DNA of 64,000 nt from Athripsodes cinereus. Its lineage: Eukaryota; Arthropoda; Insecta; Trichoptera; Leptoceridae. The notes under the pieces were generated by a model. That model did no database searches. It was not told where the DNA came from and saw only the letters and a list, made by a program, of their open reading frames with translations. The DNA is taken from NCBI GenBank assembly GCA_947579605.1, contig OX388311.1, forward strand, positions 26,662,951-26,726,950, given 5' to 3'. Both the position numbers and the translations under genes were made by a program. Of this stretch, positions 11,262 through 22,861 are shown piece after piece; the stretch's first letter is position 1; every line of letters starts with the position of its first letter.

Positions 11262-11340
11262 GAAGTCTGCTGACTACCTCACATGTAGGATATGCCATGG
11301 TAGTATAGTAGTGGTATAGTAGATGTTGTAGTAGTATTTA
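11262..11340 (+). repeat. family A tail fragment
   Basis: TCTGCTGACTACCTCACATG, GGATATGCCATGG, then TAGTATAGTAGTGGTATAG, the tail side of family A. Confidence 0.7.
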
Positions 11341-12157
11341 TTTGTGAAGTTGAAACAATAATATCTTATCTACGTGTAACTTGGCAAAAAATCTAGATTT
11401 TAACAAAATTCTAGTTGTAAGCCAATATATCTAATTTGACTTACACGAGGAAGAATATGATGGAGCGAGAAGACTAAATTTTCATATAATTGCTTTAATT
11501 GTAAAGTTAATAATATAAATACAATTGAACACAAGTATTAAAGAATATATCAAATACACGTATCCAATTCCACTTATGAACTAATCGCGTCGTCCGATCC
11601 TTAACTAAAAACTTGCAACTCGCCGTAAAAAGAGTATTTAGGACATTTGTTCACTACAATATGTATAACACAAATTATAGTATTTGTTAATTAATTGCAA
11701 TGCTTTAATTTATTTGAAACCTCGAGTACTTTGGTCAATTATATCGATTAACATTTTCAAGAGAACTCAAACATAATATGTTATTATAATACAAACATAA
11801 CGGAAGGTCTATTCATCTATTTATTTGGAGCTTTTGACCGGTTCCAGCAATTCCGAATTATTCTGAATCAGTTATTTAAAGATTTGGTTCATTCTGATTT
11901 TTTATAAAACGCATAATAATAATACTATTTTCCGACGACAGTTCTGTTTATATATAGAATATCTGCATCAGAACTAGTAAAACTATGTAATAACAATTGT
12001 ACAACAATGTTTTATTCCAAATATATTCGCATTTCCTCCAGTAGATGATGGAAAAGTTTCATATGAGGAAAACTGATCAAACTTTATTACCGCAACTAAC
12101 AATAAACTTAATAATATATCTACTAAGCTTTGTAATACTGCGCTTACCTGCAAAGTT
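11341..12157. other. AT-rich region without recognised gene
   Basis: No gene or clear repeat. Confidence 0.5.
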
Positions 12158-12265
12158 ATCTGATATTTTTTTTTTTATTTTATTTTTTTTTATTTTTCAA
12201 ATATTTACGGCCAAAGCCTTTTACATGTTAAACCTCTGTATACATACAAAACATGTAAACAAAGG
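12158..12265 (-). mobile_element. family F retrotransposon 3' tail
   Basis: Long T runs, then ATTTACGGCCAAAGCCTTTT and ACATGTAAAC. It matches the reverse 3' tail seen at 19658 and 37275. Confidence 0.5.
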
Positions 12266-13974
12266 AAAGATCTGTTACAAAAAAAACACAAAACAATTAG
12301 ACTAAAGAAACGAGAGTTTAACAGACAATATAACATTAATCATGTTATATTTATAAAATAAGATACAAAATTGTTAAAAAAAAAATTGGTCAATATTAAT
12401 AAACATTAATTATTAGGTGAATATTAGGTAAACATTCATGAAGACTTTGTCTAAATTTTGCTACAAAAGAATGTTTATTTTTAATCTTCCCTTAATTCTG
12501 AACTTCTTAATTTTTAATTCTGAATTCTTAATTCTGCCCTTGGACAGCGAAGCGCCATGTTCTTGTCGCCAAAGATTTATAACTATCTTGATACCCATAA
12601 TTAAAATTGATTATAGGAGGAATTCTTTTAAACGGATGATCTTCATGTGGTTGTATAATACGGGTCGTGACAGTGTGGAGGAATTGTTGAAAGTGCTTGG
12701 TTGACGTATGAATTTTGTTTTATATTACCTATAGTAAGTGTAATTAAGTGTATGAAGTGTTGTTTTACTATTATTAGTGTACAGTGCAGCGAGATACAGT
12801 ATTTACTAGTTTGCTGCACCTAGATGTAAATTTCTTGTTGTACAAAAATCATACAGTATTTACTATGTAAAATTTCCTGAATAAAACATTATTATTATTA
12901 TTAATCTTATTTATTTATTTTACAATGTGGAATGTTGATGATCAGACAAAAATTGCAAACGTTTTATAAACAAACTTGAAAATATGTAATAAAATTTGTT
13001 TATACTACGCATAACAACTCGGCCATCTGGGAATACTTAATGGTCGCTGTTAAAACATGATTAATGTATTGAAATACAAAAACAAGTATATCTCTCTGAG
13101 TTTAATAGTTAACATACATACCCGGCCCGCTGAACTTGTCAATGAAAATCCTTTCGGAAAAGCCTATCAAGTTAACAGAAGTATTTTTTTTTTAATTTCA
13201 AAGTCAAAGAAATTATCGCTGACCAGTTTTGCAGTATTAAATAATATTATGAATTGCTGTATAAGCTATTTACCATAGAAAAAGCTGATTTGTACTAGCT
13301 CAATGAAGAATATTACTTGTAATAATTCTGCAAGGGAAGTGAATAAAACAATTAACATCAACAATTCAGCGATGAGGCATTCCACCGGTCTTGAATGTTT
13401 ATTTCTACACATTTAAGAATTGAATAAATACTCGTAGATTGCTTATTAAAAATATTTTCTGAGCAAGTGAAATCCAGTTTTCAACACAACAGACTGTGTT
13501 ACATACAATAGTCAAAAATATTTGCCATTCTAATACCTTTATATAATACATCCGTCCGTTTATATAATACCTTTAGTCATGTTAGCTACAGGGGTAACTC
13601 CGAAATCTTAAATAAATAATTTACAAAAATTAGATTTACCGGTTAATTTGTACACAAAAATTCAAAAATCTATTATAATAAACACTTGTAATATTGTTGA
13701 AAAGTTTCAGAACACAGATATTTCAGGCACAATGCTGGTATTTTGAACCCGCGTTTTGAGCCTAATCCTTTGATATCCTGTATATCTGGATAAGTGAATT
13801 TTTCCCGGCATTACACTGTTAAATTTTTGTGTGACCATGACTGATCATATGGAGACTTATCTGGTTGTATAATGCTGAGAAGTGAGGATGGCAATTCTGC
13901 CGCCGCGTAAAAAAACAATCCTTTCCAATTCACACGAAATTGAATTTTAGCACAAACAAGGATGAATAATGTTT
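12266..13974. other. AT-rich region without recognised gene
   Basis: An 88-codon frame at 12438-12704 starts with a hydrophobic stretch and is followed by Cys and Arg residues. It has no recognisable domain and I do not call it a gene. A family A core fragment (AATTCAGCGATGAGGCATTC) is at 13360-13405. The rest is unassigned. Confidence 0.45.
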
Positions 13975-14045
13975 CTTACATGCAGCTGATCTGCTGGCTA
14001 CCCCACTTGTGGGATATGCCGTGATGGTATAGTATAGTATAGTAA
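13975..14045 (+). repeat. family A tail with TATAG repeats
   Basis: GCTGATCTGCTGGCTACCCC, ACTTGTGGGATATGCCGTGA, then TGGTATAGTATAGTATAGTA. This copy shows the 3' microsatellite-like tail best: TATAG repeated three times. Confidence 0.8.
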
Positions 14046-14754
14046 GGATGAATAATACCAAAATCACAAAAAGTTATCTGTCTTCATATATATAAAATGA
14101 TCACATAATACAAATAATAATGATTGAAAATTCACATAATATCATAAAAATCACAGTTTATAAACATACAATCATAAAACATACATTGTACAAAGTTCTT
14201 CTTCTCGTAGTTTATTCTCATACAAACAATTTACTTATATAGGTAGGTAACGAGAAGTCAGCTGATGTCAGTTCGTTATGAAGTTAGCTTGAAAGAGCAA
14301 TGTAAGATTTCCTTACTTCATACTACGAGTATAATAAAATTTTTATTACTGAGGTACAATTTATTCTACTTGCATTATGATGTATTCTGCGACATGTTCA
14401 ATGTACAAACAATACGGCTGCAAGTTTTTACATATAATTTTTGAATGAATGCAGAAAGAAATGTAATAAAGGAGATTTTTTGAATGTGTCAAGATTTAAA
14501 CAAGACCTAAATTATGTGCTTTTTTTAAGACAAATTTAATTAAAGATTTTAATGCCCCTAATACCAGCTCTAAGATGCTGGTTGGGGAAATTTTTTGCTA
14601 TTTTTATAATTTCAAAAATCATGTTAACGATTTATATTTGATTTGTTGCCTTGTACTGCACGCCTCTGACACCAGCAACCTTAGTTGCTGTTTTGAGGTA
14701 TTGTTTATAATTGAATTGAATTGAATATATAGATAAATAAATACAGTATAATAA
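14046..14754. other. AT-rich region without recognised gene
   Basis: No gene. The minus-strand frame at 14619-14813 lies partly in the AATAATAA tail of the neighbouring retrotransposon fragment and is spurious. Confidence 0.45.
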
Positions 14755-14888
14755 TAATAATAAAAAAAAACTTTATTGTACAAAATATTTGGATACAAAC
14801 AATAAGGATACATGGTATAAACGAATAAATTTGCACAATGGGCGAGTTTATCGTATGGACGCGATATCTTCCAACTAACCCAATTATT
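14755..14888 (-). mobile_element. family D non-LTR 3' end, uninterrupted copy
   Basis: Reverse-orientation copy running from the AATAATAATAA tail through TTTATTGTACAAAATATTTG, GGATACATGGTATAAACG and GGGCGAGTTTATCG to the CCAACTAACCCAAT start. It reads straight through the point where the copy at 54986/63945 is split by the pogo element, so it serves as an empty-site reference. Confidence 0.8.
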
Positions 14889-15027
14889 TTTTTATTGAAT
14901 CATTACTTTAAAAAAGTATTGATTGAAAATATAAGTGGAGTCTCCTATAAAGAATAGGTTTCCCAATAATTCTTGCAAGTTTTCGACTACCTACCCTATA
15001 AAAAGAAGTTAGTAATATAAATTAAAA

Positions 15028-15110
15028 AAAGCTCTAAATGCGCCCTTGCGGTTTGCATTACAAAACGGCGCTAAATAAATTGTCTAGTTTATTATTATTT
15101 TAGTCGTAAA
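15028..15110 (+). mobile_element. family E non-LTR 3' end
   Basis: GCGCCCTTGCGGTTTGCATT, ACAAAACGGCGCTAAATAAA, TTGTCTAGTTTATTATTA. It shares all these blocks with 26875-27003, where the upstream part still encodes a reverse-transcriptase-like C-terminus. Confidence 0.65.
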
Positions 15111-15127
15111 AGACACTTATACAGAAC

Positions 15128-15225
15128 AACAACTTTTATTGGCACAAAAAGGAAAAAATGCATGTTTTTAGATGCAGCTAGTCAACTGACTAATCCATTT
15201 GTGGAAAATGCTGTGTTGGTATGTT
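15128..15225 (+). repeat. family A copy, degenerate
   Basis: TTGGCACAAAAAGG, GCATGTTTTTAGATGCAGCT, AACTGACTAATCCATTTGTG, GCTGTGTTGGTATG, in family A order. Confidence 0.5.
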
Positions 15226-16364
15226 TTTTTTTCAATCTATTGAACCTGTAGGGTTACTCTTGACAAAATCTCAATACGATCTTAATCTTAATCATACGTC
15301 ACCTGAAGTTAATATTCAGATCAAGAGTAGTCCTGCTAATACATATTGATAAATTTAAATTGATATTTTTTGCATCTTTTGAAATCATACGTTTCTCTTT
15401 AGCAAGTGAATGGAAACATACATAAAAATAAAAATAATAATACGAGATGTTCATTACATACTCTACAGGTAAAACATACTTATACTTGTTTGATATACAT
15501 ATAGGTAGATAGATGTACCTACATTATAATATGCAGTGATGTTGTGTTAGTAGTACATTAGTCAAAGTTATTCCATTGCATATGACATGTACCTGCGAGG
15601 AAACGGAAAATAACCATCCTCCGCCATCATATGACAGGGTTCAGTATGGTGTACCTATTATACGTATGAAATATGTTTTGATAATACGTACCAACCAACT
15701 TATGTATACCTACAGTGAAATGTACCTACATGAATCGTATATCAGGTAATTATCCGGTATCCGGTCTTATTTAAGTTTTATTTTTATTTATTTTATTATT
15801 CTTGCATATCATTAAATTATAACAGTGTTAACAAACTTGAACAATTATTTAAATATTGTATTGTGTAAAATACTAGGACGATATACAGCGGCGAAATTAT
15901 CATTTTAAAGTAATTTCTTCCATCCAACTTTATTTATTTATGTATATAAAGTGAGTTTTGCTTATTTATATCCTTTATTGTTTTATATCCAGTTTCAAGA
16001 TGGGATCTGCTACGTCAGCCGGGTCCCCCGCCCACTGACGTGGTATGGTCGGAGATGCCAACAGTGGCATAGTGGTACTAGACTAGAGAGAGTTGAAATA
16101 TAAATAAATTGTCACCTAAACGGATAACTAGGAGTCCTTGGACTCCTGAAATATCCAACAAATAAAGTTATTTCAACATTTATATCCAGTTTCAATTTTC
16201 TTCTCCATTCTTTTCTTATTTCCTCCATTTATTCTGAAAGTTTTATTGTTTCTATACACTGAGATGACTACATACCTATACGTTAATAACATTCAGTTAG
16301 TCTACAACGCGGGGCTTATTTTGGCAGGCCAGTCCTTCAGGTTACCCACTAATTAACGTGCAAG
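15226..16364. other. AT-rich region with one GC-rich patch
   Basis: A patch at about 15999-16146 (ACGTCAGCCGGGTCCCCCGC, CACTGACGTGG) ends in an 18-bp perfect palindrome (16129-16146). The remainder is AT-rich without genes. Confidence 0.4.
16129..16146. repeat. perfect palindrome shared with 19449-19466
   Basis: AGGAGTCCTTGGACTCCT is self-complementary apart from the central TT/AA orientation. The same 18 bases occur on the other strand at the 5' edge of the reverse-transcriptase fragment at 19.4 kb. Confidence 0.75.
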
Positions 16365-16445
16365 CTGTCCTCTCCATGTCAACAAAAATTAAGATATTCA
16401 GGATGGGTGGCAAACCTAATCGTAGAATATATAAAATAAAGTGGT
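16365..16445 (-). repeat. family A middle fragment
   Basis: CAAGCTGTCCTCTCCATGTC, AACAAAAATTAAGATATTCA, GGATGGGTGGCAAACC, in minus orientation relative to the family A tail. Confidence 0.75.
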
Positions 16446-16490
16446 GTGAAAATTATTTGATTGAATGTTCAAAACGTTTTAACTACTTCA

Positions 16491-16723
16491 ATATAAGATA
16501 TAAAAAAGTACTGTTTTATGTTTCACATTAATGTATGTATACACAAGTACACTACAATTACGCATAGCGCTTTCACCAATACATTGACATCATCAGGGCG
16601 GAGTATAAACATGTTTATGATGATGCCAATGTATTGGTGAAAGCGCTAGGCGTAATTGTAGTATACTTTGGTATACATTAATGTGAAACATAAAACAGTG
16701 TTTTTTTTATATCTTATATTATT
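16491..16723. mobile_element. inverted dimer of hammerhead-ribozyme unit (GCGT subtype)
   Basis: Arms of about 105 bp pair from AATATAAGATATAAAAAAGT to its partner ending at 16723. Both contain TTATGTTTCACATTAATG and AATTGTAGT-type blocks; the centre is near 16597-16615. The left arm, read on the minus strand, has a full CTGATGA core. The right arm, on the plus strand, has A in place of C3 and lacks the CGCC of stem I. Confidence 0.75.
16561..16603 (-). ncRNA. hammerhead ribozyme
   Basis: Minus strand: stem I strand CCGCC from 16601 to 16597, core CTGATGA at 16596-16590, extra U at 16589, stem II around a TGTA loop (three Watson-Crick pairs plus two wobbles), GAA at 16574-16572, palindromic AGCGCT stem III at 16571-16566, A17 at 16565, then TGCG. 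Stem I pairs three of the first four positions. In the right arm the post-cleavage bases are GGCG, which would pair all four with CGCC. Confidence 0.6.
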
Positions 16724-18084
16724 AAAATGTTGTTTCACAATGTCAACACTGAAATGAAACATTAAATTTTTATTTTTACTTCAATATTTGTTAAAAAACG
16801 ATAAATTTTATTTTACTAAAGATAACTAGTTGTCTTTTAATAAATACTCTGTAACAGTGATCGAATTACGTCTTATATCCGTTTTTTTCTGGTATCCGTT
16901 TCATCACTAGCATACAACAAATATTTCTATTAAAATGTACAGCATTTTATTCCCTTCTTACATGCTACACAAATCTACATACATCATTTTATCTAATGCT
17001 ACATTGTGCTTTTAATTTCGCACTGAGGATTGTTGGTATAATAAAATGAGAGTATTTTGTCAATGTTTTAATTTTATCTTACATGCACATACTTTATTGC
17101 TATATGAAAATACCGTGGTGGGATATAAATAAAGATGAAATTTGAGAATACCGCCAAAGAACCGAATTACTTAAGAATCTTTAGACTCTCACTTATCCAA
17201 GCTTACAAAATAAAAGTATACTCCCACAAGAAGGTTTCAGTTTTTTTATACAGATTTTCTACAATGAGGTATAATAAATGTTTTTATACACCTCACCAAC
17301 ATAGTTTTCGATGATTTTTTTTTATTGATATGTTATAAAGTCAAACCCATACAATTAATGATTAAAAATATTAATTATTATTTTAATGAATGAATTATCC
17401 CATTAATCATGATTTATAGATATACTACTGATGCTCCCTAATATGTTTTCACTTTAGATAAAATTATGATCACTTTAATACTAAAGAAAAAAGAATATCA
17501 ATGAATCATTTAAATTGCTCTCCATAAATGCATAAAGATCTAGTCGATAAGCGACAATAATAATAATTCAACGAACTATTCAAAATATTTCAAGTACTGA
17601 TGCGTTTTATGGTCTTAGTTCTCTTCTCCAAAAATAGTTATTCACATCACGAGACAACTATGATATACGCCAATAATTTACATCACAATAAACATCACGT
17701 TTTTTCAAATATTAGAATTCTTTTGTACTTAAACGAAAAATGTTTGCATCTGAAAATTACAAAAATAATAATAGTTTGCAAAAGATATTTCTTTTTTAAA
17801 TCATCAACTTTGTGCCAATTTAGTATGTAACCTTTTTGAATCAATACCTTTTCTTAACACTCTGATAGAATTAAAAATAAAATGAACTTTGTTGCATTAA
17901 AAAATATTTGTACAAACGGTGGCTTTTTGCCTTACGACAATCTTTAATAACCGACCGAAGTTGAAAGATTTTAATAAACTTTCCGATGTTGTGCGCTAAT
18001 TGCTTACATAAATAAATAGTTATTATTATTTTGATATTATTGACCGAAGATTCTTGTTGGAAGTCCACTTCAAGGTGAATTTAA
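16724..18084. other. AT-rich region without recognised gene
   Basis: Open frames at 17600-17830 (plus) and 17871-18068 (minus) have no recognisable domain. Nothing further supported. Confidence 0.5.
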
Positions 18085-18175
18085 TAAAACACTATTTAGT
18101 TAACTTCCAATTGACTTTATTCATTACGCTTACTAGTTTTCGGAGACTCTCGACTCCATCTTCGGGCGATTATAT
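18085..18175 (-). ncRNA. single decayed hammerhead unit
   Basis: Minus strand: CGCCCGAAGATGGAG, stem II GGAG/CTCC, GAAA, palindromic ACTAGT, A, then GCGTAAT. The core reads CCGAAGA, so the normally invariant U4 is C. An extra A precedes stem III and an extra base follows the cleavage position. It ends in the same AATAAAACACT terminus as the unit at 3960, but there is no second arm. Confidence 0.5.
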
Positions 18176-18411
18176 AATTATAATAAAGTAGCAATAAAAT
18201 AAATATATAAAAATAGTAACAAATATATACAATAAACATTATGTATCAGCGCATTATATTATTATGTTTAAATTGAATTTTTGAATTAATTTCAATAGTT
18301 TAACCGAACAATTTTCCCAAGGGCAGGAAGAATTGAACGACACTTACTCGTATCCTTGTACACACATCTCGTTCCCTTCATTACGTTGAAATAACTTTAT
18401 TTCTCGTATAT

Positions 18412-19448
18412 ATTTTTTTTTTTTTTTATTTATTTATTTAAAAAAATGGGCAACATACAATAAAATTTTACAAAATATAACATAATTACCATTGAACATA
18501 TTTATTGTACTTGACCAGCCCATCTTTGAATTCATTATTATGATTATTGCCAGTACAGTACAAACACAGAAAGAAAAAAAGAAAAGAAAAGAAAAGAAAA
18601 AATAAACAAATATTTCATTCCTGTCTAATGTGGCTCCTAAAAAGGCTCCTGGACATACAGAATATGTCCACGGACCTCACCTTCTCCAAATTGTTATATG
18701 TGGTAACGCATCGATGTAGTGGCGAGTTCTGAGCAGCATTAGTACTTTTTTTACTTAAGAAGAAAGTCGAGGTGTGTCTCGTTCGTCTATTTGGTATGTT
18801 AAAAGTAATTTTTGCTAAAAGGTCTGTACAGTCAATATTTGAGTTTATTAAATCGTAAAGGTACAAAAGGTCTGAATTTCTACGTCTTGTATGTAATGTC
18901 TGTAATTCATTTTTGTAGTTGTTACCAAATTTGTAGTTCATATGTTTCAAAAATATATGTTGAATACGTTCTAAACTGTCAATGTAAATGTTATATTGTG
19001 GATTCCAAATGACAGACGCATGTTCCAATTGACTTCTAACAATTGTGTTGTATAATACATTAAATGTTTTCACCTGAGTGAATGGTTTGCATACTCTCAT
19101 TAGGAATCCCAACATTTTGTAAGCCTTTAAAGTAATCGTGTCAATGTGTTTGTCAAATAATAGCTTACTGTCCAGTTGCACACCCAAGTCTCTACAGTCT
19201 GATTTTACAGCTATTGGCTCCCCATTGATTTTATATGTGAATGGTACTGTTCTTTTTTTCCTGGAAAATGTAATCTGGTGACATTTTTTTACGTTCAGTA
19301 ACAGTTTATTGGAGATGCAATAGGAAGTCAACCTATCAAGGTCACGTTGTAGATTCTCACAGTCAGTAATGTCTGTAATAGTCTTGTAGATTTTCATATC
19401 ATCAGCGTATAGTACGTAATTACTGTCCCTAAAACAGGGGACTATTGC
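18412..19448 (-). mobile_element. 5'-truncated CR1/Jockey-like retrotransposon
   Basis: A minus-strand LINE remnant: the C-terminal half of the reverse transcriptase, about 200 bp of 3' UTR (A-rich with AAAGAAAAGAAAAG-type runs near 18570-18600) and an AAATAAATAAAT/poly-A tail at about 18411-18440. The 5' edge lies near 19440-19448, beside an 18-bp palindrome, so all upstream RT motifs and the endonuclease are missing. Confidence 0.75.
18615..19439 (-). pseudogene. reverse transcriptase C-terminal fragment
   Basis: The minus-strand frame (open to 19478) begins its RT-like part just before YADDMKIY (the catalytic YADD of RT motif C). It continues through LQRDLDRLTSYC, LLLNVKKC, RDLGVQLD (palm/thumb), a LERIQH segment and a VDIF-type C-terminus. 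The same order of segments occurs in the intact ORF2 at 59.4-62.4 kb (RDLDRLTAYC, RDLGVTID, IERVQH, GVDIFGSTL), so the two are related but clearly different lineages. The frame is unbroken over about 275 codons. It lacks the fingers, motif A and the endonuclease, so it cannot be active. Confidence 0.85.
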
Positions 19449-19466
19449 AGGAGTCCAAGGACTCCT
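19449..19466. repeat. perfect palindrome at LINE 5' edge
   Basis: AGGAGTCCAAGGACTCCT, the reverse complement of 16129-16146. Confidence 0.75.
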
Positions 19467-19657
19467 ATTTATCTGCATTATATAATATTATTAACATATA
19501 ATTTCACTTCATCACAAAATAAACAACAAACGGCGAGCTTATAGCAAAGGCAATTTCTTTCAGCCAACTCAATCCATGCAATTTTTTATGACCATGTTTT
19601 TAATCGAATAATTTAAATGATAAACGTTGTCGAAAATAGCTGCCTATTGTGTTAATT
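19467..19657. other. AT-rich spacer
   Basis: Nothing recognised. Confidence 0.4.
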
Positions 19658-19800
19658 TATTTATTTAATTTACATCAATGGCCGGAACCTTTTGTAATAC
19701 ATTGCAATCTTACAATTTCATGGTTACCATAATTAAAAAACGATAAATATCTTCAGACGTCTTACAACTATTATAATCCAATACAATGATAACCAAACAA
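19658..19800 (-). mobile_element. family F retrotransposon 3' end
   Basis: ATTTATTTAATTTACATCAA, GGCCGGAACCTTTTGTA, CAATCTTACAATTTCATGG, TACAACTATTATAATCCA. Shared block by block with 37275-37425. Minus orientation, with the AAATAAAT tail at the left. Confidence 0.65.
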
Positions 19801-21405
19801 ATTCAAAAAGTGTATAATTCACATCACAATATCAGGCTGCAAACAAAAGCTAATATTTCTAATAAACAAATGTAATTAGATTGAACTCTCGCTAACCAAA
19901 GTGCAGTTGTAATAAAAGCATTATTATTTTTCATCTTCATATTCCAATGTTGTAATAGGAAAAGAAGTAGTATGTTGGTAGGTAGGTACTCGGTTACTCC
20001 CAATGTTGTGTAGATGGTGGCAGGAGTAGGAACAAGACAGAACTTTTATATAAAAGTTTATCTGACGGGCGGATCTTGTTATACCACCCCGTGGAATGTT
20101 TATCAGAATGCGTGTTGTACAAGAGGGTGGTTTCCGGTATGCAACACTTTGTGTGACCGCTCAGGGCGACGTTTTATATGTCCGATTCATTTTTATTATT
20201 ATTATTTGTTGCACGATGAATATTTGCGATAATAATAAAATTACGGTGAATAATAATATAGCTTATAGTTGTCTACGTAGTAAAAAACGTGAAGCCAATA
20301 TTCTATTTCACTTATTTTAGAGGCACTAACAATGTAACAGTTTCTAGACATTTAGAAAAATTGCCTTGAATGACTATGTATATTGTTACATTAATTTAAA
20401 ACAAGCTTTCGCGACTTCGGTGTACATACACATTGACGAGCTGTTGAAGTCTTGTTCATTGCACTTCCTAGGAAAATAATATGTAAACATATGAAAATTA
20501 ATTCAATAATAATTTGTATAAAGTTTTTATTATTGATTTGTAATATCATATCCTTTATTTATTTTATTCGAATATTTTAATTAAAATTAATTTAAAACAT
20601 AATGTGTTGTTTAGTTTTTACGAGTACCTTACCCACTCATCACTTATATCGAGATCATTGCATTAAGTATGTAAATATTGCATCTATGCTCGTACAGAAA
20701 AGAGTGGAGGATCTAATTCACGCATAGAACATAAAATAAAAATATCTTAATTTTTTTTTTCTACAGTCAATGGTGTCGTCCGATGATACCTACTTATGTG
20801 GAAGTTCATATTAAATTTGTATAAACGAAACGCTTACAGGAATTTAAAATTTTATTAGGGCCTATATTATAAAAGTCCGTTAGTTGAAGTTATTTTAAAA
20901 TTGGTCCTAAATTTGATATAACTACTCGGTTTTCAGTATTATAAACATCCGTTAATATTATTTCAGTAAAATGTTACCATCGGCTTTAACTGGCCGACCG
21001 ACCAGGGATTAGTTTTGGTAATTTGACGACTAGTATTACTGTCTCACTATTTGCCTAATGAGAAAGAAATAAAAATAGATGGACCTACGCAGGTGTTTTG
21101 TTAGGATATACTCTCATAGCATCGCTGTCATTTTCTCATTTGTTTTGTGTAAATTATGAGATTCTTGGGTGAAGTTTTTATGAATGGGGAGCAGGTAGAT
21201 AAAAGGGTCAGGCAAGATCTTATGTGACCACCGGTTAAAAACAATGGCAAAAATATTTATTTTTAACGAATTGTCAAAATAGTTTTATAACACAGTCTCT
21301 GGAAGAATGTACGAACAGATCGCCATCCGTTCGTAAAGTGTCGATATACATACTTACGAATATTGGGTTCCTCGTTTATAATATCGGCCCTTAGCTTCTT
21401 TTAAG
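19801..21405. other. AT-rich region with a GC-richer patch
   Basis: A patch at about 20014-20190 has mixed composition and two overlapping short frames; one reads a cysteine-rich peptide (20014-20232). No signal peptide or domain is evident, so it is not called a gene. No other feature. Confidence 0.4.
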
Positions 21406-21407
21406 AT

Positions 21408-21472
21408 TTTTCACTCTCATCATCAGGCTAGTGTAAAATAGTTTGAAAAGTAAAGGTTAGCGTCTAATAATG
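21408..21472 (-). mobile_element. partial ribozyme unit (core only)
   Basis: TCACTCTCATCATCAGGCTA: the minus strand reads AGCCTGATGATGAGAG, as in the 3960 unit, but no complementary stem II strand or normal GAAA context follows. It looks like a deleted relative of the 3960-4180 element. Confidence 0.4.
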
Positions 21473-21964
21473 TCTTGTGGAAATTATTGTTGCATATCAG
21501 TATTTTATTTATACGAATATCCCTGAAGACAGCCCTCTGTTGAATAAAATTGTTTTTCTTTCTTTCTCACCCAAGAAACCAAAGTTTTTTCTCGTTTTCG
21601 CTTTCACCCTCAAACTCTTGTAATAATAACATGTTGACGACATTAGTTCCTGCACCACAGAATATGCGTACCCCCATACTACAACTAGCAACCTGCTCAC
21701 AACCAACTCTTCTAATACAGTAGTACTTCACATACACTAAATATGAATGATCCAGAAAAAAGACAGTAACATATCGCTTGTGCGAGGTAGCCAGCGGACT
21801 CACAGATGCCTTATACATCCACTAACGTCATTTTCCTCTTTTTCGCAAGACATTCACGTTCTCACTCAAATACAAAGTATTTGAAAGACTTTATTCATGT
21901 GGTATTGTATGTAAGTTTTGTTTTTTTTTTAATCTTAAAATCTCAATTCACTATTCGTCGGCAA
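21473..21964. other. unassigned region
   Basis: Two overlapping minus-strand frames (21509-21706 and 21567-21818) have no domain. Nothing else. Confidence 0.4.
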
Positions 21965-22115
21965 GTGTGATGCGGCCGTAATATTCTTACCAGTGAGTCA
22001 CGAGGTTCCAGATTCGATTCCCATCTAGGATAATTCCAAAAATGACCTTAATAAGATTTTCCAGGACCAAATATCTTGCTGGTACTTGGTCCATATACAT
22101 CCTCAAAATAACGTG
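21965..22115 (+). mobile_element. candidate tRNA-derived SINE
   Basis: Contains AGATTCGATTCCCATC, a good match to a Pol III B box (GWTCRANNC) in tRNA-like context, preceded by GATGCGGCCGTAATATTC as a possible A-box region about 40 bp upstream. Only one copy is seen in the window, so the SINE call rests on the promoter motif. Confidence 0.4.
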
Positions 22116-22861
22116 TCTTAATTTGTTAATTCTTTATGTTTAATATTTATATTATATAATAACTGTTTACGGTGTTAAATAATTGTGTAGATACATATTT
22201 CAATAAATATTAACAATATATGTAGTATTGAACCATATTTTTCTAAGACACATCTAATACTCTGATATTGTTATCATGGAAACGGTGTATTGCCAAAGAG
22301 AATCGTTTGGGATACTTAGTGGAAATCTAGTAAGTTAAAATAATTTATAAGAAATAAAACACCCATACAGTGCATTTCACTTTCGTATAGATATATATTT
22401 ATTTTGATTTGAAAAGGTCAGACGTAGAAATAGTAGTCCACTCACTATTACAGTTACCGACAAAATTCCATAGTCAGTCGGTCGGGTCCGGACGGAACGG
22501 AAAGAGGGTAATATTGGTCGTTTGTTGTTCCACATAAAACATTCAACAGACAGAAAGGCACTCAAGACGTATCATTTTCAATTATCACTACGTATAAAGT
22601 TATGTTCCTGGGGCGTGCCGAGTCCCGTCTAGAAACAATCACATTCATGAAATAGCTCGAGCGCTCGAGTAAGACGGTATCACACTATCGTTTTTATTTA
22701 TTTATTTTCGTGACTTTTCTCTTGCATTTTAACGCGACCTATTTTTTTGTTTTTCACCCCTGTAGAGTTCTCACGGTAAAGAAAAATCTCTTAAATTTTC
22801 CTTTGATACTTTTCGAGTGTCTTTTTATAAGGTATTTATGTTACTACTACTACTGTTATTA
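22116..22861. other. unassigned region with a perfect 14-bp palindrome
   Basis: CTCGAGCGCTCGAG at about 22656-22669 sits in a short GC-rich patch. No gene recognised; the frames starting at 22710 and 22817 run into known repeats. Confidence 0.4.

Noticed and set aside
12438..12704. 88-codon frame as a small secreted protein
   Set aside because: The hydrophobic start is low-complexity Phe/Leu/Asn/Ile from AT-rich DNA; no conserved features.
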